Positions 34,354 through 47,170 of a stretch of 64,000 nucleotides of DNA are shown piece after piece. Positions within the stretch are counted from its first letter, which is position 1. Every line of letters begins with the position of its first letter. Origin of the DNA: Massariosphaeria phaeospora (lineage: Eukaryota > Ascomycota > Dothideomycetes > Pleosporales); NCBI GenBank assembly GCA_011032825.1, contig JAADJZ010000006.1:1736001-1800000 (forward strand). Direction: 5' to 3'. The notes under the pieces are model-generated. The model did no database searches. It worked only from the letters and a program-made list of their open reading frames with translations, and was not told where the DNA came from. The position numbers and the translations under genes are program-made.

Positions 34354-34379
34354 ACCTACCTACCTACCTACCTACCTAT
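34354..34379 (+). repeat. (CTAC)n microsatellite
   Basis: About six CTAC units. It is a fourth tetranucleotide run in the same 600 bp. Confidence 0.85.
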
Positions 34380-34954
34380 CTGCAGAGAACAGGTCCTAGC
34401 TTGGCGTTCGTGAGCGTCCAGAGAAGACTGAACTTTCCTGGGTGGCCGGATAGATTGTCAGGCGTAACTCGATTTACAGGGAAGATGGCATGTGTATTGG
34501 TGCAAACGATAGCTAGCTTCTGGCGGGATGCGACGAAGTGAGAAAGAGAGATCATCTGTTGGTGCAGAAGTGTGGTATCTTCGAAGGGAATCCAGAAAGG
34601 CTTTCGTGGGCCTGGCGGCGCCACAGACAGATGCGGCATATGTTCGTCGTGTGACATCAGGATATATGATTACTATTGTTATTGCTGTTTGAAGCAACGA
34701 TACGCAACGCCCAAGACCCAACAGTGATAACCTGCCTGGTATGTTCCGAAGTGTGCTGAACCCCACCCAGGCCGTCCACCCCATAACCGTTCATACATTA
34801 TAAAACATGTGCCGTAACTAGCCCGCAGCACGTCCGTGGTATCGTCCTTGCATCGATCGTCGAGTCCTCCGCTCAGTATGTAACATTACACATCGTCGTA
34901 GTCCACGCGCGTGTTCCAAGACCCCGTCGACGAGGCCACCGAATGCCAGGAGTC

Positions 34955-35563
34955 CTAGACCTGGCTCATGGACGGGCCCCTCCGCAGCCCCCCGCGCATG
35001 TTCATGTTCCCGCGGCCCGACATGGCGGAGAAGGCCAGCGAGGCGACGAAGGCGGCCCAGCCGAACCAGAGGAAGGCGGTGGCGGCTTGCGCTTCGTGGC
35101 ACCGCTTCTTGGTGTTGGGCGAGCCGTTTGTGATCTGGTTGGTGCGCGTGTATGCCTGGGATGGGTCAATACTCTGTCGATTTAGTAGGCGGAAACAAAC
35201 GTACTGCGTTGCCGCACGAATGCACGCCTAGGTATGCGGCCGTGGCGACGGCGGCGCAAAACCAGAACAGCACGTTGAGCGCGTCGAGCGCGATGCTGAC
35301 CATGGGGACGTTGAAGCTTTCCATGAATGCGGATGGCAGGAGGTACAGTAGCGATAGCATGCCGAAGACGGCTACGAAGATGTCGTAGTTGACCAGGGCC
35401 GAGTTGCCGGCGGTGGAGGTTGCGATCATGTTGCCGACCAGCGCCATGACGATCAGCGCACAGAAAAACTGTGGATTGTTAGTGAGAAGACACAAGTATT
35501 TGCAAACGAGAGCTATCTCACCTGCCAGCCGCGCAGGCCCGTGTTCAGTACTCGCGACACCAT
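34955..35563 (-). CDS. MARVEL-domain membrane protein, Nce102/Fhn1 type
   Basis: Exons 35563-35522, 35468-35205 and 35155-34955 give 168 residues. The N-terminus MVSRVLNTGLRGWQFFCALI and four membrane segments are typical: FFCALIVMALVGNMIA, NYDIFVAVFGMLSLLYLLP, ALDALNVLFWFCAAVATAAY and TAFLWFGWAAFVASLAF. The motif LGVHSCGN, the tail YTRTNQITNGSPNTKKRCHE and the end GLRRGPSMSQV are family hallmarks. In yeast Nce102 is a plasma-membrane sphingolipid sensor of eisosome (MCC) domains and was first found in non-classical export. The last splice site was chosen by family fit; an acceptor giving a 31 nt intron would add a few residues but is too short. Confidence 0.88.
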
Positions 35564-36618
35564 GGTGAAGATGTGGTAGTGGGGGAGGATGTGGTGTAAA
35601 AGTGGGCAGGCGGGAAGAAATCGAATCGATAACAAAGGCGCAGCTGTCCAAGCGTCAAATGCCGAGCGATGTAGTCGAGTAAGATGCGATTGGAGAAAAT
35701 GGCGGAGTCGTGTTGCTGGAGCAGAGCAAAGGACGAGAAGAGGGTCGAGCCTGGTGAATATAGCAATTAGCGGGCCGTCGCGGCTTCACACAGCGTCATG
35801 GCCAAACACACGCCCCCGCTACGTCACAGGCCCGTCCGGCGAGCAGCCAGAGCCACCCGATGTCGACACCCGCCGCCGCCGCCGATCGAAACTTACTTTG
35901 TCAGTGTTGCGCAATCGTGCACTGTTTCGTTCCAGCCAGTTTGTGTTTTGAGCGCAGAGCGAGGGGGACTTGTTTTATTTGCGTTCGGATGGCAGCGTCG
36001 TAATCGTCAACAGAGCGCGCCGTGGTTGTGTGCGCAGGCGGGCTGCTGATTGGCCCGTGGCGTTACGGGGCCAGGTCGCGGTTGATTCGGCAACAGGGTG
36101 AAAGTGATGGATGCGGATGCATGTGAGCTGCGAGGTTTGCGCCGAGGGCCGCATGCCATCATTCGGACATCAGATCCGTGGGCCATGGGCTTGTTGTCGG
36201 GCGTAGAGCGTCCATTGTGCGTTGGGGTGGTGACAAAGGCCTCACAATGATTCATCAAGGCTTCTCGTTCGCACATGGCCTCCTAGAACACCATTGTTAT
36301 TGTTTTGCTCGAGTCCATACTCAAGCGACCCCGACCTCGATGAGACAGCTGCGGCTGTGATCGCCGAGTCCACACGGTCGGCTATCGACAAGGCCAGGCC
36401 AGGCGGGGAACGGGTGTTTGTGATCGGCGGCTTGTCTTACTTCTTGCCACCATCACTTCATCGTATGTAGCCTCCAGTTAGGCCAATTAATCTGCCTTTG
36501 GCGTTTGTTGTTGATTGGAATAAATGTATGACTGAACAAAGAAGAATAGTGTATACTTGAATGATCTACTGTGATATTAATTGTGTTAAGAAGTGTAGTA
36601 GTAATGAGTAACGTAGCG
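35564..36618. other. intergenic, 5' of the Nce102-type gene
   Basis: About 1 kb with the promoter of the gene at 35563. Several open frames are visible but none has family resemblance. No repeat is seen. Confidence 0.4.
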
Positions 36619-37228
36619 TTAGCCGCCGTTCAAGACAAACATCTTCCCATCCGGCCTTGCTATCCCAAGCGTCCTAGAAGGGGGAGTAAACAATCGAACA
36701 CTGCTCCGCCAGCGAGGAAAAACCATGGTAACACGATAAACGAAGAGCCGAAAGCCAACGTCATCAACCGCCACCATTGAATTGGAACTCTCTTGAGCAC
36801 CGTGGCACAATTGCTTGCCCGCAGTCTCCACAATCCAAACTGAAGGCCTTACCAAACCCTCAAAGTCAAAAACTAATATCTCAATCGAGTATCGGTATGT
36901 CCCGTCCGTATCTGTGCTGCAAAGACAAGAGTCTCAGTCTAAGCTACTTTTGAAGGCTGGATTGCCAAAGCCCCGTCCCCGTCGAGGCAGGAGGATTCTT
37001 CAACAAATTACTCTTCGACTTGGAGGCTATAGCCCCTGCACCTCCCCATGCCGTTGAATAGACTGTGGGAAGGGAGCAAGTAGTCGGTGCGCTTCGAGTA
37101 CCACTCGAGCTCTGCGAAGCTTCGCTTTGTACAATGTAACTTTCTTCTTCGCTAGCTGCGTATAGTTTCGATGGGCAAAGCGGTAGCAAATCCGCTTCTG
37201 CTCGTGCGCACGTATGCTGTATTTTCAT
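36619..37228 (-). CDS. possible small two-exon hypothetical protein
   Basis: The downstream part (36916-36619), after a good CTTTGCAG acceptor, reads as 98 protein-like residues: TDTDGTYRYSIEILVFDFEG, then VRPSVWIVETAGKQL, then VGFRLFVYRVTMVF. An upstream open stretch from Met at 37228 (MKIQHTCARAEADLLPLCPS) could supply exon 1. I could not find a strong donor in the right phase, so the join is unresolved. No known family is recognised. It may be a decayed gene. Confidence 0.3.
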
Positions 37229-38119
37229 GCAGGCATTCCGTGCCTGTTTTCAAGCAAACCTGAGCCGTGCCGAACCGATACAAAATAGAGGAGGACGATG
37301 TATTCAACAGCCGTTGTAAGCCCAAAGATTTATCTTCGGCCCGACGTGATACGATTCATGTTCCTGCTTTTGGCTAGGTCGTGATAGAGCTGATAGAGCT
37401 CAGCGTCTGTAAGGGCTAGTATGTAAGACGAGAGACAGTCCGCTAAGTATACCGGCATCGAACCAATCCGTGCCCTCTATACTAGCTAGAGGAGTGTTGC
37501 TGGGTGTTGCTCGATGGACACACTGTTCTGTACGCCTCGACGTGATTGCCAGTCTGCCGTATTAGTGTAGAGAGAGTTATCGACCAAAAGGTATCGTTGT
37601 TTCTTTGGATCTGAGGCATCTCGCATCCTCTCACCTGCTGTATGTATCTCGCTCGTCTGTCAGTGATATCCTATCGATAGGCAACGACCGTCTGGCTGCT
37701 GTTTGTGTACAATGCTCTAGTCCTGGCAGGTTCTGGTAATCCCTTTGTGCACTCAATGCCGCAATCGTTTTCAGCACATTGTCAAAGGTCTCTGAATCGC
37801 GAAATCATAGGCCGCAGCCGATTACGCATCAGTACCTGGAACAGATGTTTGTAACTAAAGCCAATGTGTTCGGTCCATTCTCCGGTGGCGTGTCGCGCGC
37901 AAGGTAGCCCGCGAGGCTGTGCTGGGATAGCAGTGTAACGATGGAAGGATGTTGGGGAAGAGGCGGTAGTGGTGCGTGCGTTGATTGAAGACGCGAACGC
38001 GTTGTGTCACCGGTGGGCGCTCGTTCCTCGATAGGGGATAGGACCTTATTCGTGCTGCTGCGATCCTGGGCTCTATCTGCAGTCAATTTGCTCTGGTAAT
38101 CAGCGCGACGGCTCTGGCT
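37229..38119. other. gene-poor intergenic DNA
   Basis: About 0.9 kb. I see no convincing coding region, RNA gene or mobile element. Confidence 0.4.
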
Positions 38120-39062
38120 GCGAAAGCGGACATAGTCATGAAGGCAGAGATGGCCATGGAGGTACAAAGGGCCATGGAGGCAGAGATGGCCACAGAGGCG
38201 GCCGGCGCGGTGTTGGTCGGTTGGAAGAGAGATAGGGCAGGAGATAGTTGGCAAAAGATTTCGAGGCAGTCCCGAGTCTTCGCGTTGTGACGGACCTAGC
38301 CATGAAGGCGGGGACAACTGCAGACGGGTAGGAGGCAGTCGATCGACTCTCCAGCTGCAGTATAGAGTCTCGACGACGAAGCTGGAGATGGATGTAAGAT
38401 GGTAGGAGCGGTGTTACTCAGTCTCGAGTCTCCGCCGTTGCGGCTGACCTGTCCGTGAAGGCGGAAATGATCGCCGCGATTTTCCTCAGCCAGCAGAGCA
38501 CGAGTGCCAACGGGTAAGAAGCAGTCGGTCAAGTCTCTTGCTGCAGACTCGAGTCTCGAGTCTTGGCGATGAAGCAGATCTAGCGATGAAGCTGGAGATG
38601 GATGTGGGTGTGGTAGCAGCGGTATTGTTCAGTCGGTCCTCAGGAGACCAACAGTGCGGACAAAGAGGCGGGGCGGGGCAGTAGCGAAAACTTACGTGGT
38701 AGCCTCGAGTCTCCTACAGCGAATCTGGCCATGAAGGCAGAGATAGCCATAAAGTCGGTGTTGCTCAGTCAGGAGAGCTCTCGCCAATGAGGCAGATGTA
38801 GTGGTGAAGCAGGAGATGGATGTAAGGTGGTAGGAGCGGTGTTGCTCAACCGGGAGAGCAAGCGTGCAAACGAGGGGGGCGGGGTGCGGGCGGCAGTGGC
38901 AGTGGCCAAGTTTCGAGTGTCCCCCGTTGCGGCGGATCTGGCGATGGAGGCAAAGATGGCCATGAAGGCGGAAATGGCCATGGAGCGGTCGGCGCGGTGT
39001 TGCTCAGCCGGGAGAGCAAGACCGCCGACGGGGTAGGAGGGAGCCAGCCAAGCCGCTCGCCA
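38120..39062 (+). repeat. degenerate minisatellite, ~230-300 bp higher-order units
   Basis: Recurring blocks are GAAGCTGGAGATGGATGT, GGTAGGAGCGGTGTTGCTCA, CGAGTCTCC, GTTGCGGC(T/G)GA and GCCATGAAGGC(A/G)GA. They recur in the same order three to five times with heavy divergence and deletions. The first units also contain a shorter ~20 bp repeat (CCATGGAGGCAGAGATGG). On the minus strand some units read as SNTAPTxLHPSPAS in frame, but stops and frame shifts separate them, so I do not call a gene. Confidence 0.65.
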
Positions 39063-42000
39063 CGGTCTCAGGGCGCCCTCCCCATGGCTGCCTAACTTGA
39101 CTACAACGGGTAATGTAGACTGGTAATGCTTGACCAAAAGACAATAGAAACAGGGCGAGAATAGGTCAGGAGAGACAGAATTTTAGGGGCCAAAGGTGAT
39201 GTATGCTGCCTTTACGCTAGGACTACTTCACCAGCGTAGGGAGGGCATGGTCCAGGGGTGTGGGTGGTGAGGGTGGTGAGGGCTGCTGCTGCCAACCAAA
39301 TTGGTAGCAGAATGTTGAACAATGCGCCCCCCACCTCCCTCACCTCCCTCCCAAGTCCTCTTGTCTGCAAATGCACCGAGCCGAAATCCTACCTGACTTT
39401 GGGTGACTTCCATCTCCCAAGAACGCACGCCGATGCATAAAGGCTCTCGCTTTTTGGACCGGCTGGTGGTGCGGCCTTGAACGCCGGTCTCGCCGGTAGG
39501 GCTTCACGAACACTCGAGGGGAGGCAACGCGCCGCACCCACCGATCTTTCCAATCCTCCGACTCATACTGGCGACTACGGTACTGTCTGTCTACAGTCAG
39601 GTTGGCCAGCGACGTTCGGTACAGCCCAGCCTGCGGTATGAGCATCAGACTAAGTAAGCGTCGTCGCCGCAGCCAAGGAAGCTGGCATGCGCGGCATCCT
39701 CGAGCAGTCTCGATATTAACCATGAACCATTGGTCTGAACCTACGACCTCCTGACGGGGAGCGGCTCACATTGATGCGTCCAAGCTCTCCAAGGCCTAAA
39801 CGATCCAGCTCCTGCAGATGACGACAATCGGGCGTGCTGTTGATGGCGGGTTCGAGTTCCCCGCGGAGAGAATAAAGAGAAGGATGGTTTCCACAATGCG
39901 ATCGGACGCAATGGAGGAGATACCGAAAGAGAAAAGGAATTGATGGGCGTCCTCGTCGCTATGGGGACCTTGCCGTAACGCCGCCCCTTGATGTCCTTGA
40001 AAAAAGAACCCCAGGGTGCGGCCCGGCATGATCCTTAGGAGCCAAGCTAAAACAACGGCACAGGACGATTGTCTCCGTAAGCGTAACCGAACGTGCCGCA
40101 TCTCGGTCCGAGTGACGATCCAGGCGCGAAAATCGACAGAAGGAAAGAGAAGAAAACCCCAGAGACAAAGGTACTCGACGAAATGGCTATTTGGCGCGAA
40201 CTTGCCTTCGGAGAGTACACAGGCATGCGGTCCCAGTGTCTTTGTAGGCCTTTTCCAACACACAGAACCACATTCCAAAAAGCCCTCGATGACAACTTTA
40301 CAGCTGGGAGGAAATGGCATGACTCCGTGATGCAGCGACATAGCAACAAGGTCGAGGCCGACGGCCAGACCAACAAAGCGGGCACTTCGCTGAGTGGAGT
40401 CGTCCGAGGCCTTGGCTGATCAGATTAACGTTGATGCTCTGCAGGAAGAATGCGGGGTTGAGCATTCATCCTAGCGGGGGCCTGCAATGCGCAAGAGATC
40501 CGAGAAGGGGGTCGTACGCACATGTCGTGCTCGCGTGCATCTCAGCCAACTTGGGCCCATTCTTACAATCCTGGAGAGGTAACCGTCCACGAGCGACCTC
40601 GTTGTGAGCATACAAAGGTCGTGCAGTAGCCTTCATGTCTAGCTCCAGGGGCACTTGCTCAGTCAGACATCGTCGTGCGCATCCGAACTGCACGACGAAT
40701 GAAAGGGGTTCAGGAGCTACACAGAACGTGGCTACAGGATCTTCGCAGGCGGGGCTAGATGCAGTTTTCCAACCCCTAGCACGCCGAAGCTCTTTAAAAG
40801 ACCCTGTACGGAGTACGAGCCCGAGGATGGGGCGATGGTTTGCTTTGTTCGCTGCGAAGACGGGCATGCTGTGCTGATGGCTGGTCTATTTATCGTCACC
40901 GCATAGGCTGACCGGGACCGCCTAGATAGCGCTTGAAGCGATGCAGAATGGCGTGCAGGAGGCATATAGCGTTCAAAGAGGAGGCAAAGAGGGGCTGGGG
41001 GGGAGGCGGGTGCAGCCGAGTCCAGGTGAGCAGACGGCTATCCAGCCCCTAAAGCCTCAGGGCACAGCGCATGGCACTCCCTGCTGCAAGAGAACGAGGT
41101 TCACGTCGGATCTTTGAGTGAGTGCGGAGAAGACGAGGTTTGGTACGATGGGGGCATGTCCGGTGATTAGCTGACAGCTCGCCCCTCAGCCCCTGGGCCA
41201 CTGTTTCGCTACCCCAAGGCCCAACAGTAGCAGCCAATTTCGAGCAGTTCGTCCCTAAATTGTACCAGGCTAGCCTGCAGTTGGCCTGGCCGTCTCCGCA
41301 TTTTGCGCATCTGCCACCCAAAGCCCCTGATCCTTGGCTTAGCCGTGCGAGCCTGCAGGAAGCCTCAAAGGCGTTGAAGGAGCGCGTTTCTGACCTCCGT
41401 CCACACCTCTGTAATGAGAGTCCTGTCTCGCGGCCTTCCTCATCTACAGCTGCGAACCACACATCGCCTGCCTCCGGATCGCCCAAGCCGCCTATTGTGG
41501 TATTTGTCGCCAACTCGGTTCCTGCCTTGTCAAGAGACAGCTGCAGCTACGTCGTGTCTCCCGCGACTTTGGGTGTTCTGTGGACGGTGTCTTCCAGACA
41601 GTGGAGAGTCGAACCACCTGCCAAGGCGTTCACCAACTGTTCCATCCGGTCTTTGCGGATCATCAACCCGACATCCATCTCTTGCTCCTCGCTCAGGGTA
41701 TAGGGCGACCATGTGCCTGCTTCAGTAGGCGCGCGTTCATCCACCGACGACTGGTTTGCGGATCAAACGAGGCAGCGCTCAGCTAGAACCGTGGCGCTTC
41801 CCCACATTCTTTCTGCTGGTGTGTTCGCTGATCGCTGGCCTTATTCCATGCGACGACTGATGCCGTAATATAACCATCTCCTTCTTCCGAGATTCTGCGC
41901 ATTTGAAAGACTAGGGATAGATCGGATAAGAGTTTGGCGCTTTTTGATTGCGTTTTCCGGTATGTAGCCCGGAGAGGAGAACGAGGTCAACGCCGCAGCG

Positions 42001-44207
42001 TACTGTCAAGCTTACTATCCGCGTCAGTTGTATTCCAGGACCGAGCATTGTTTTGATAGAGTAAAAGTATCGTTGAGGGAATAGACTGGAAGGTACGTTG
42101 CTCCCGCTTTACTGTGTATGTTCGGCTTGTTCGCCGCTGCGCGGCCAGCGCCCCAGCGAAGCTCGTCTTGCCCATCTCCGCCATGGTTGTATACCTGGTG
42201 ATGTTCGAGGATATCGTGCTGATTCTACTCGAACAGGGTTACACTGCTGGGCCCAAGATAGAAAGACATTGCTTCGACGAGATACCCGCGCTCGTTGTTT
42301 TCGGTAGATTATCCTGCACATCGGTAAGCACCACCATCTCCATTGCTTCATTACCGCCTCTGTTGTCTCCTTTCTGTCTCCTCTGTTGCCTTGCGCTGTC
42401 GATGACCGCCATGGGGTGTAGTAGATCGTTGAGGGGGCTGCGAAGGGTGAGGGGGCCAGGCTGGTGGCAGCGGAGCCTATGCCGCAGGCCCGCAAAAGAG
42501 CAGCGGTTCCTGCCGGACATGGCATCGGCAGCATGTTGCACACGGCTTGCGGGCAAGAAGAAGGTGTCCGCTGGGCAAGGTCGCTGTCGAGCGCGTCTTG
42601 CGAGGGAGTGGAGGGCAACGTTCACGCAATGCATGCTGGGGGAGAGGGGGTCGTTGGGCGGGCGGGAGACCGCGAGCAAGCACGATTCCCTTTGTTTTCT
42701 ACGCAAACTTTACTCTGCCCTCGATGCAAGTCTCCTAATCTGCCTCGTCTCTGTTCGCTCTCCTGCAATACCTTCGTTTGCCTGACTAAGACGGTGTGTG
42801 GTAACAGTAATTCTAAAGCCCCTGGCGCCGCGCAGCCGCCCCTTCTCTGTGGCCTCACGATAGCCACCTGAGCACCCGGCAAACGACTGACCGCCAGTCC
42901 GCCCACCGCCCTCCGCCCGCCGCGCTACTGGGCCTGCCCATAAAGCCCCTCCTCTGGCGACTTCCCACCTTCCTTCCTCCACCTCACTCCACACATTCCG
43001 CCCTCACCCACCACCCACCTTCTACCCTCTTTCCTGCCTCGACCCAGCCTCAGTCTTTGCTTGTGCAAGAAGGGCAGCTTCAGAGCGGCCTCCTGCCGCC
43101 GCATCAGAGCTCAGAGAGGCGTGCATCCTCGCTCTGGACCTCGCGAGCCTGCGCCCACTCGCCGCTCAGTGAGCGACGGCCCACTCCTGCTCTCAACCTC
43201 AGCTACGACCTTCAACTACAGGCCAAGCACCTTACGGCTCTGCTACCTGCGTTGAAGTGTTAGTTGAAGTACGCAGACACCGGCACTCCATCGCCGGACC
43301 TGCCTGCCTCGCAGCAAAGGCCTGTGTAGGTAAGTCTACTCAGTTCACACATCACACTATCCTAGTCCACATCCCATACCCTGTCCCTTTCCTTCTGTCT
43401 ATCCGCGAAGCCTATCGCTGGGCCATCTGCTTGATAAACACCATCTCGTCCATAGATGCTTCCCACGGCTGCCCGTTGGTAGCATTTCGTTTTCCAAACC
43501 CTTTCGCATCTTCATTCTCCATATCCTTTTGCTACCTTACTCCGAGAACCCTTCAACATTCTCCTTCTCCAACTCATTTTGAAATGATCTGTTACTAATG
43601 TGGGAGACGTAGATACCATTTCACGATCTTATAGTCCACCATCTTCATCAACATTTATTCGACATATAACAACTAGTACGACTCATTTACGACTTATTAT
43701 CCTTCGGTTCTATTTGATCTCCGAGTCGAAAACTCATTTCGGTGGTGACAAGTGAGTAGCCCCCGAGCCCCTCCCTATCACGTGCTTCCTCCCCCAACCT
43801 TCCTTGGAACCTTGGCGTGTATCGCGAACATCTTTCATTGTCATTCCGACGCTATCGGAACGATTGTTCCGATGTCGGAACGACTGTGGTTGCTCACCGC
43901 CATTCACTCGATCTCGCTCAACGTCATCGCTTGTTCTCAGGTCAAAGCTAACAGGTGGCGCACTGCCTTCGCAGGTGAATACCATTTCTACACATAGTGG
44001 CTACATTTGACCTCTATTTTACTACAACACCCGATCATAGCTGTCCAGCGGTAGACGGTGAAAAACATACATGCGTCCTGTAAAGATTCTGTACCTTTAG
44101 AATACAGCAACCTCTTTCACCTACTCTCTCACCTCTCGCGGTATGTGCATGACGTAGTACAATCTGTCTAGAACTCACGCTAATTTTGTCTAGGCAACAG
44201 TCGCACC
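39063..44207. other. long gene-poor region upstream of the PSP1-domain gene
   Basis: About 5.1 kb. Open frames up to ~220 codons occur (for example 42114-42785 + and 39796-40341 -) because the DNA is GC-rich, but none shows domains, membrane logic or an intron pattern I trust. The part from about 42,900 is strongly CT-rich with several GTAAGT-like sites and may be a long, spliced 5'UTR of the gene starting at 44208. No tRNA with both A and B boxes was found. Confidence 0.45.
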
Positions 44208-47170
44208 ATGAGTAACACACCATTTAAAGGCAGCCTTTCAGTAGCTGGCCCATCCTTCGACAAGAGCAAAATGTTGCGACGTCCTACTCCAGACAGCGAC
44301 GTACTGGCATCGAGCGACGAGGACCGAGACCATCCTCCGCCGCTGGCCTCAAGACAGGCACCTGGCAGCCTATATCCTGGCGGACGCCGGCCCTCGTCCG
44401 GCTGGTTGCAAGATATCCAACCTAACCGAAAGTTCTCCCTCCCATCGGTGTCGTTCGCGGGATCTCAGCCTACAACTCCTGCGCTTGAGATACCCCCGCA
44501 GCCGAGGCCAAGTACGTCGGCGTTCCCATGGAATACGAGTAGCTTCTCGTCAGCTCCGGGCGCCTCCCGAATGAAGGAAATGATCCCGTCGCCAACTTCA
44601 ACGCAACCCCCGAGCGAACGCCTGCCACCTAACACGCACATTGAAGACGACGGCATCGGCTTTTTACTAAACCAGCAGACTTCGGTACGGAAGTCAGTAC
44701 GATCTCAATCGTATAGCATCGGTCAGGCAGACATTGAGAATAGCCCTGCCGCTCAATTCTCGACTCGCCTCCGGACGTCCCTACGTCACCGTCCTTCGAA
44801 GCCCAGCATGTTAGGCGACCAGGGTCTCTCTCAACTCCGCGAGGATGAGCATGATGACGTAGAGAGCTCGAACGGTTCAGAGCATGGTGTCCGTCTGCCT
44901 CCTGGATACTGGGAGCGCGAACAGAAGCAAGCTCTGCTCAAGCAAGCGGCGATGGAGAACGCCCGTAGTCGTCAGAAGACCGCACCCTCTATCTCCCCTG
45001 TCTCGCAACAACGTCGGCAGACGTCGAGCGCCTTCCGAAACCCACCACGCCCGGATCTGGACCATGCCATTGAGGATATCGATGGGACTGATCTGAGCGC
45101 GAATAGTCCTCACTTGTCACTTACGCGGCGCTTTAGCGAGCATGTCTCCCTTAATCCCCGTAAAGTCGATGTGGATCCGATTGTGGACAGCCCGAAAAAG
45201 CCCAAATGGGCTACGGAGAACATCGACGCGATTCCGGCTGACTACCTTGGTCGTCGTCACTCGCTCGCCACTTATGCAGCTCATGCCTCGGGTTTCCAGA
45301 TGCGGACGCTCAGCAACACCCAAGAGGAAGACGAAAATGTCATGTCACCTCAACAGCGTTCTCGGTCTCCCGTTGAACAAGAGCCATACGACACAACGGC
45401 GTATTTCACTGGCTATGGTCCGGCATCGCGTGCGATAAATGCGTCTGCTATATCGGCAGCCCATCCAGACCCACACGTCCCGCACAGTGCGTCCATTATC
45501 AGCAATAATCCCTATGCTGTCCCGTCCGTCTTTGGTCGCCCCGCCCGCCGTCTGTTCGTGGTAACCTTCAAGTGTTCCCGTGCCGACGTCTTCTACCTGT
45601 TCGATAACACAGGTCTTGAAATCCGCCGTGGAGATCTTGTCATTGTGGAGGGGGACCGCGGCTCTGATTTGGGTCAAGTCACGCATGCGGATATCAGCCT
45701 CGAGAACGCGAAGAAGCACAAGGCGGAGGCTAACACAGAACACTTCCGCTGGCTCGTTATGTTCTCACAGTACTCCCTAGCCGGCGCCTCAAACGACGGA
45801 GGTATGCTCGGCGCTCTTGCCCGCGCTCGCGGCTTTCCTAACACCGTTGACCGCTCCCAACTCTCGCCTATGGGGGCACAACAGGACCAGGATTCTAAGC
45901 CACGCATGATCAAACGGCTGGCCCAACAACACGAGATTGTGGGTCTTCGCGACAAAGAAGGTCTTGAGGCTAAGGCCAAGCGTCTTGCAGCTCAGAAGGC
46001 CGTGGAGCATAAGTTGCCGATGGAAATACTGGATGCGGAGTATCAAGCGTGAGTTTTATCGTTCAGTTCTTGGAACATCTGCTAACGTGTGAGTGGCAGT
46101 GACATGCAGAAACTTACCTATTTCTACTACGCGGATGCTTACGTCAATTTCAACCCACTCGTCGCAGAGCTATTCAAGCAGTACAAGCTTCGCATCTGGA
46201 TGTCGGCTGTCAATCCCGCATCCGTTGTCAATCCCGCAGGCACCATGCAGTCAGTTCCACCGCCGTCCGCCATCGGACCGGGAGCCATCATCAATACGAC
46301 CACGCAGAACGTGTCTCCGCCGGTAGGTCCTGGTTTTGGCAACCAAACACATCGCCAGAATGAGTATTATGGTAGGTCCTCTCCTAATCAGCAGCCTGTC
46401 TCGGTTCTAACATGATGATAGGGCGTGGACGGACGATTATGCAGCAGAATAGTTACAGCGAGGGATATTATCCATTCTCACACCAACTTCCGAACTATCC
46501 GTCCCAGCCAGCATATCACATGCCGCAGTGGGGACAGTCTGCTCAGGACATGTACAGCCGATACGGTGCTTTCCCTCTCTCTACTGGTGGATACTCCAAC
46601 ACTACCACACGTGGAAGCCCTATGAACTACGGTGGCTACTATCCGCCCACGACCTATTCCTCGTCTCCCCTCTACCAAGGATCCAGCGGTGCATCTTACG
46701 GAGGAAGTTACGTTCCTACATCAGGTCCTTCTAATTCCTACACCTCGTATGCCTCCGCCAATCCCACTGTCTCCACCGCTGGTCCAGCATACAATGCGCA
46801 ATATACTACTGGCCGCTCGGCTCAAGCTATGTACACTACGGCACCCAGCTACGGCAGTCAGTATGGCTCGGCGCTCAGCAATCCCCAGCAGACCTATGGA
46901 TCCGGCATCAGCAATACTCAACAGGCCTATGGCTCCGGCCGAAGCAATGCTCAGCAGACCTACGGATCTACCCTCAGCAATGCTCCGCAGACCTACGGCT
47001 CCTCCGCCTCCGGCAATGTTCAGCAGACCTATGACTCCTCCGCCTTCAGCAATCCTCAGCAGACCCAGGGCTCATCGAACGGCTATACCAACACGTCAAC
47101 CGCCGGGTACTCAAGTTCCTTTGACCCCGCCGTCGTTCTAGCCATGCAGAACTTGGACTTTGGCAAATAG
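44208..47170 (+). CDS. PSP1 C-terminal-domain protein
   Basis: Exons 44208-46048, 46100-46371 and 46422-47170 give 953 residues. The first ~440 residues are disordered, Ser/Pro-rich, with a conserved-looking RLPPGYWEREQKQALLKQ. The PSP1 domain follows: RLFVVTFKCSRADVFYL, GDLVIVEGDRGSDLGQV, HKLPMEILDAEYQ, KLTYFYYADAYVNFNPLVAE and FKQYKLRIWMSAVN. In yeast Psp1 suppresses DNA-polymerase-alpha mutants when overexpressed and associates with RNA granules; the molecular role of the domain is unclear. The C-terminus is low-complexity and prion-like, with about eight imperfect repeats of the form YGSxxSNxQQT. A long CT-rich leader suggests regulated translation. Confidence 0.9.
46854..47090 (+). repeat. 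in-frame ~30-36 bp repeats encoding YGSxxSNxQQT
   Basis: About eight imperfect units such as CAGCAATCCCCAGCAGACC code for Tyr/Gln/Ser/Asn-rich repeats at the C-terminus of the PSP1-domain protein. The copy number is probably variable between strains. Confidence 0.75.

Noticed and set aside
33696..34399. Open frames through the microsatellites
   Set aside because: They encode only repeat peptides (LSIY, MYVC) and have no coding context.
35156..35204. 31 nt intron option in the Nce102-type gene
   Set aside because: Too short for this genome; the 49 nt option matches the family sequence better.
39711..39860. tRNA-like box B motifs on both strands (GGTTCGAGTTCC and GGTTCAGACC)
   Set aside because: No matching box A, no paired acceptor stem, and the T-arm stems do not pair properly.
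39796..40385. Overlapping open frames on both strands, up to 181 codons
   Set aside because: No family resemblance and several mutually incompatible frames of similar length; likely chance.
42114..42785. Open frame of 223 codons on the plus strand
   Set aside because: GC-rich region open in several frames; Cys/Arg-rich without domain logic or homologous motifs.
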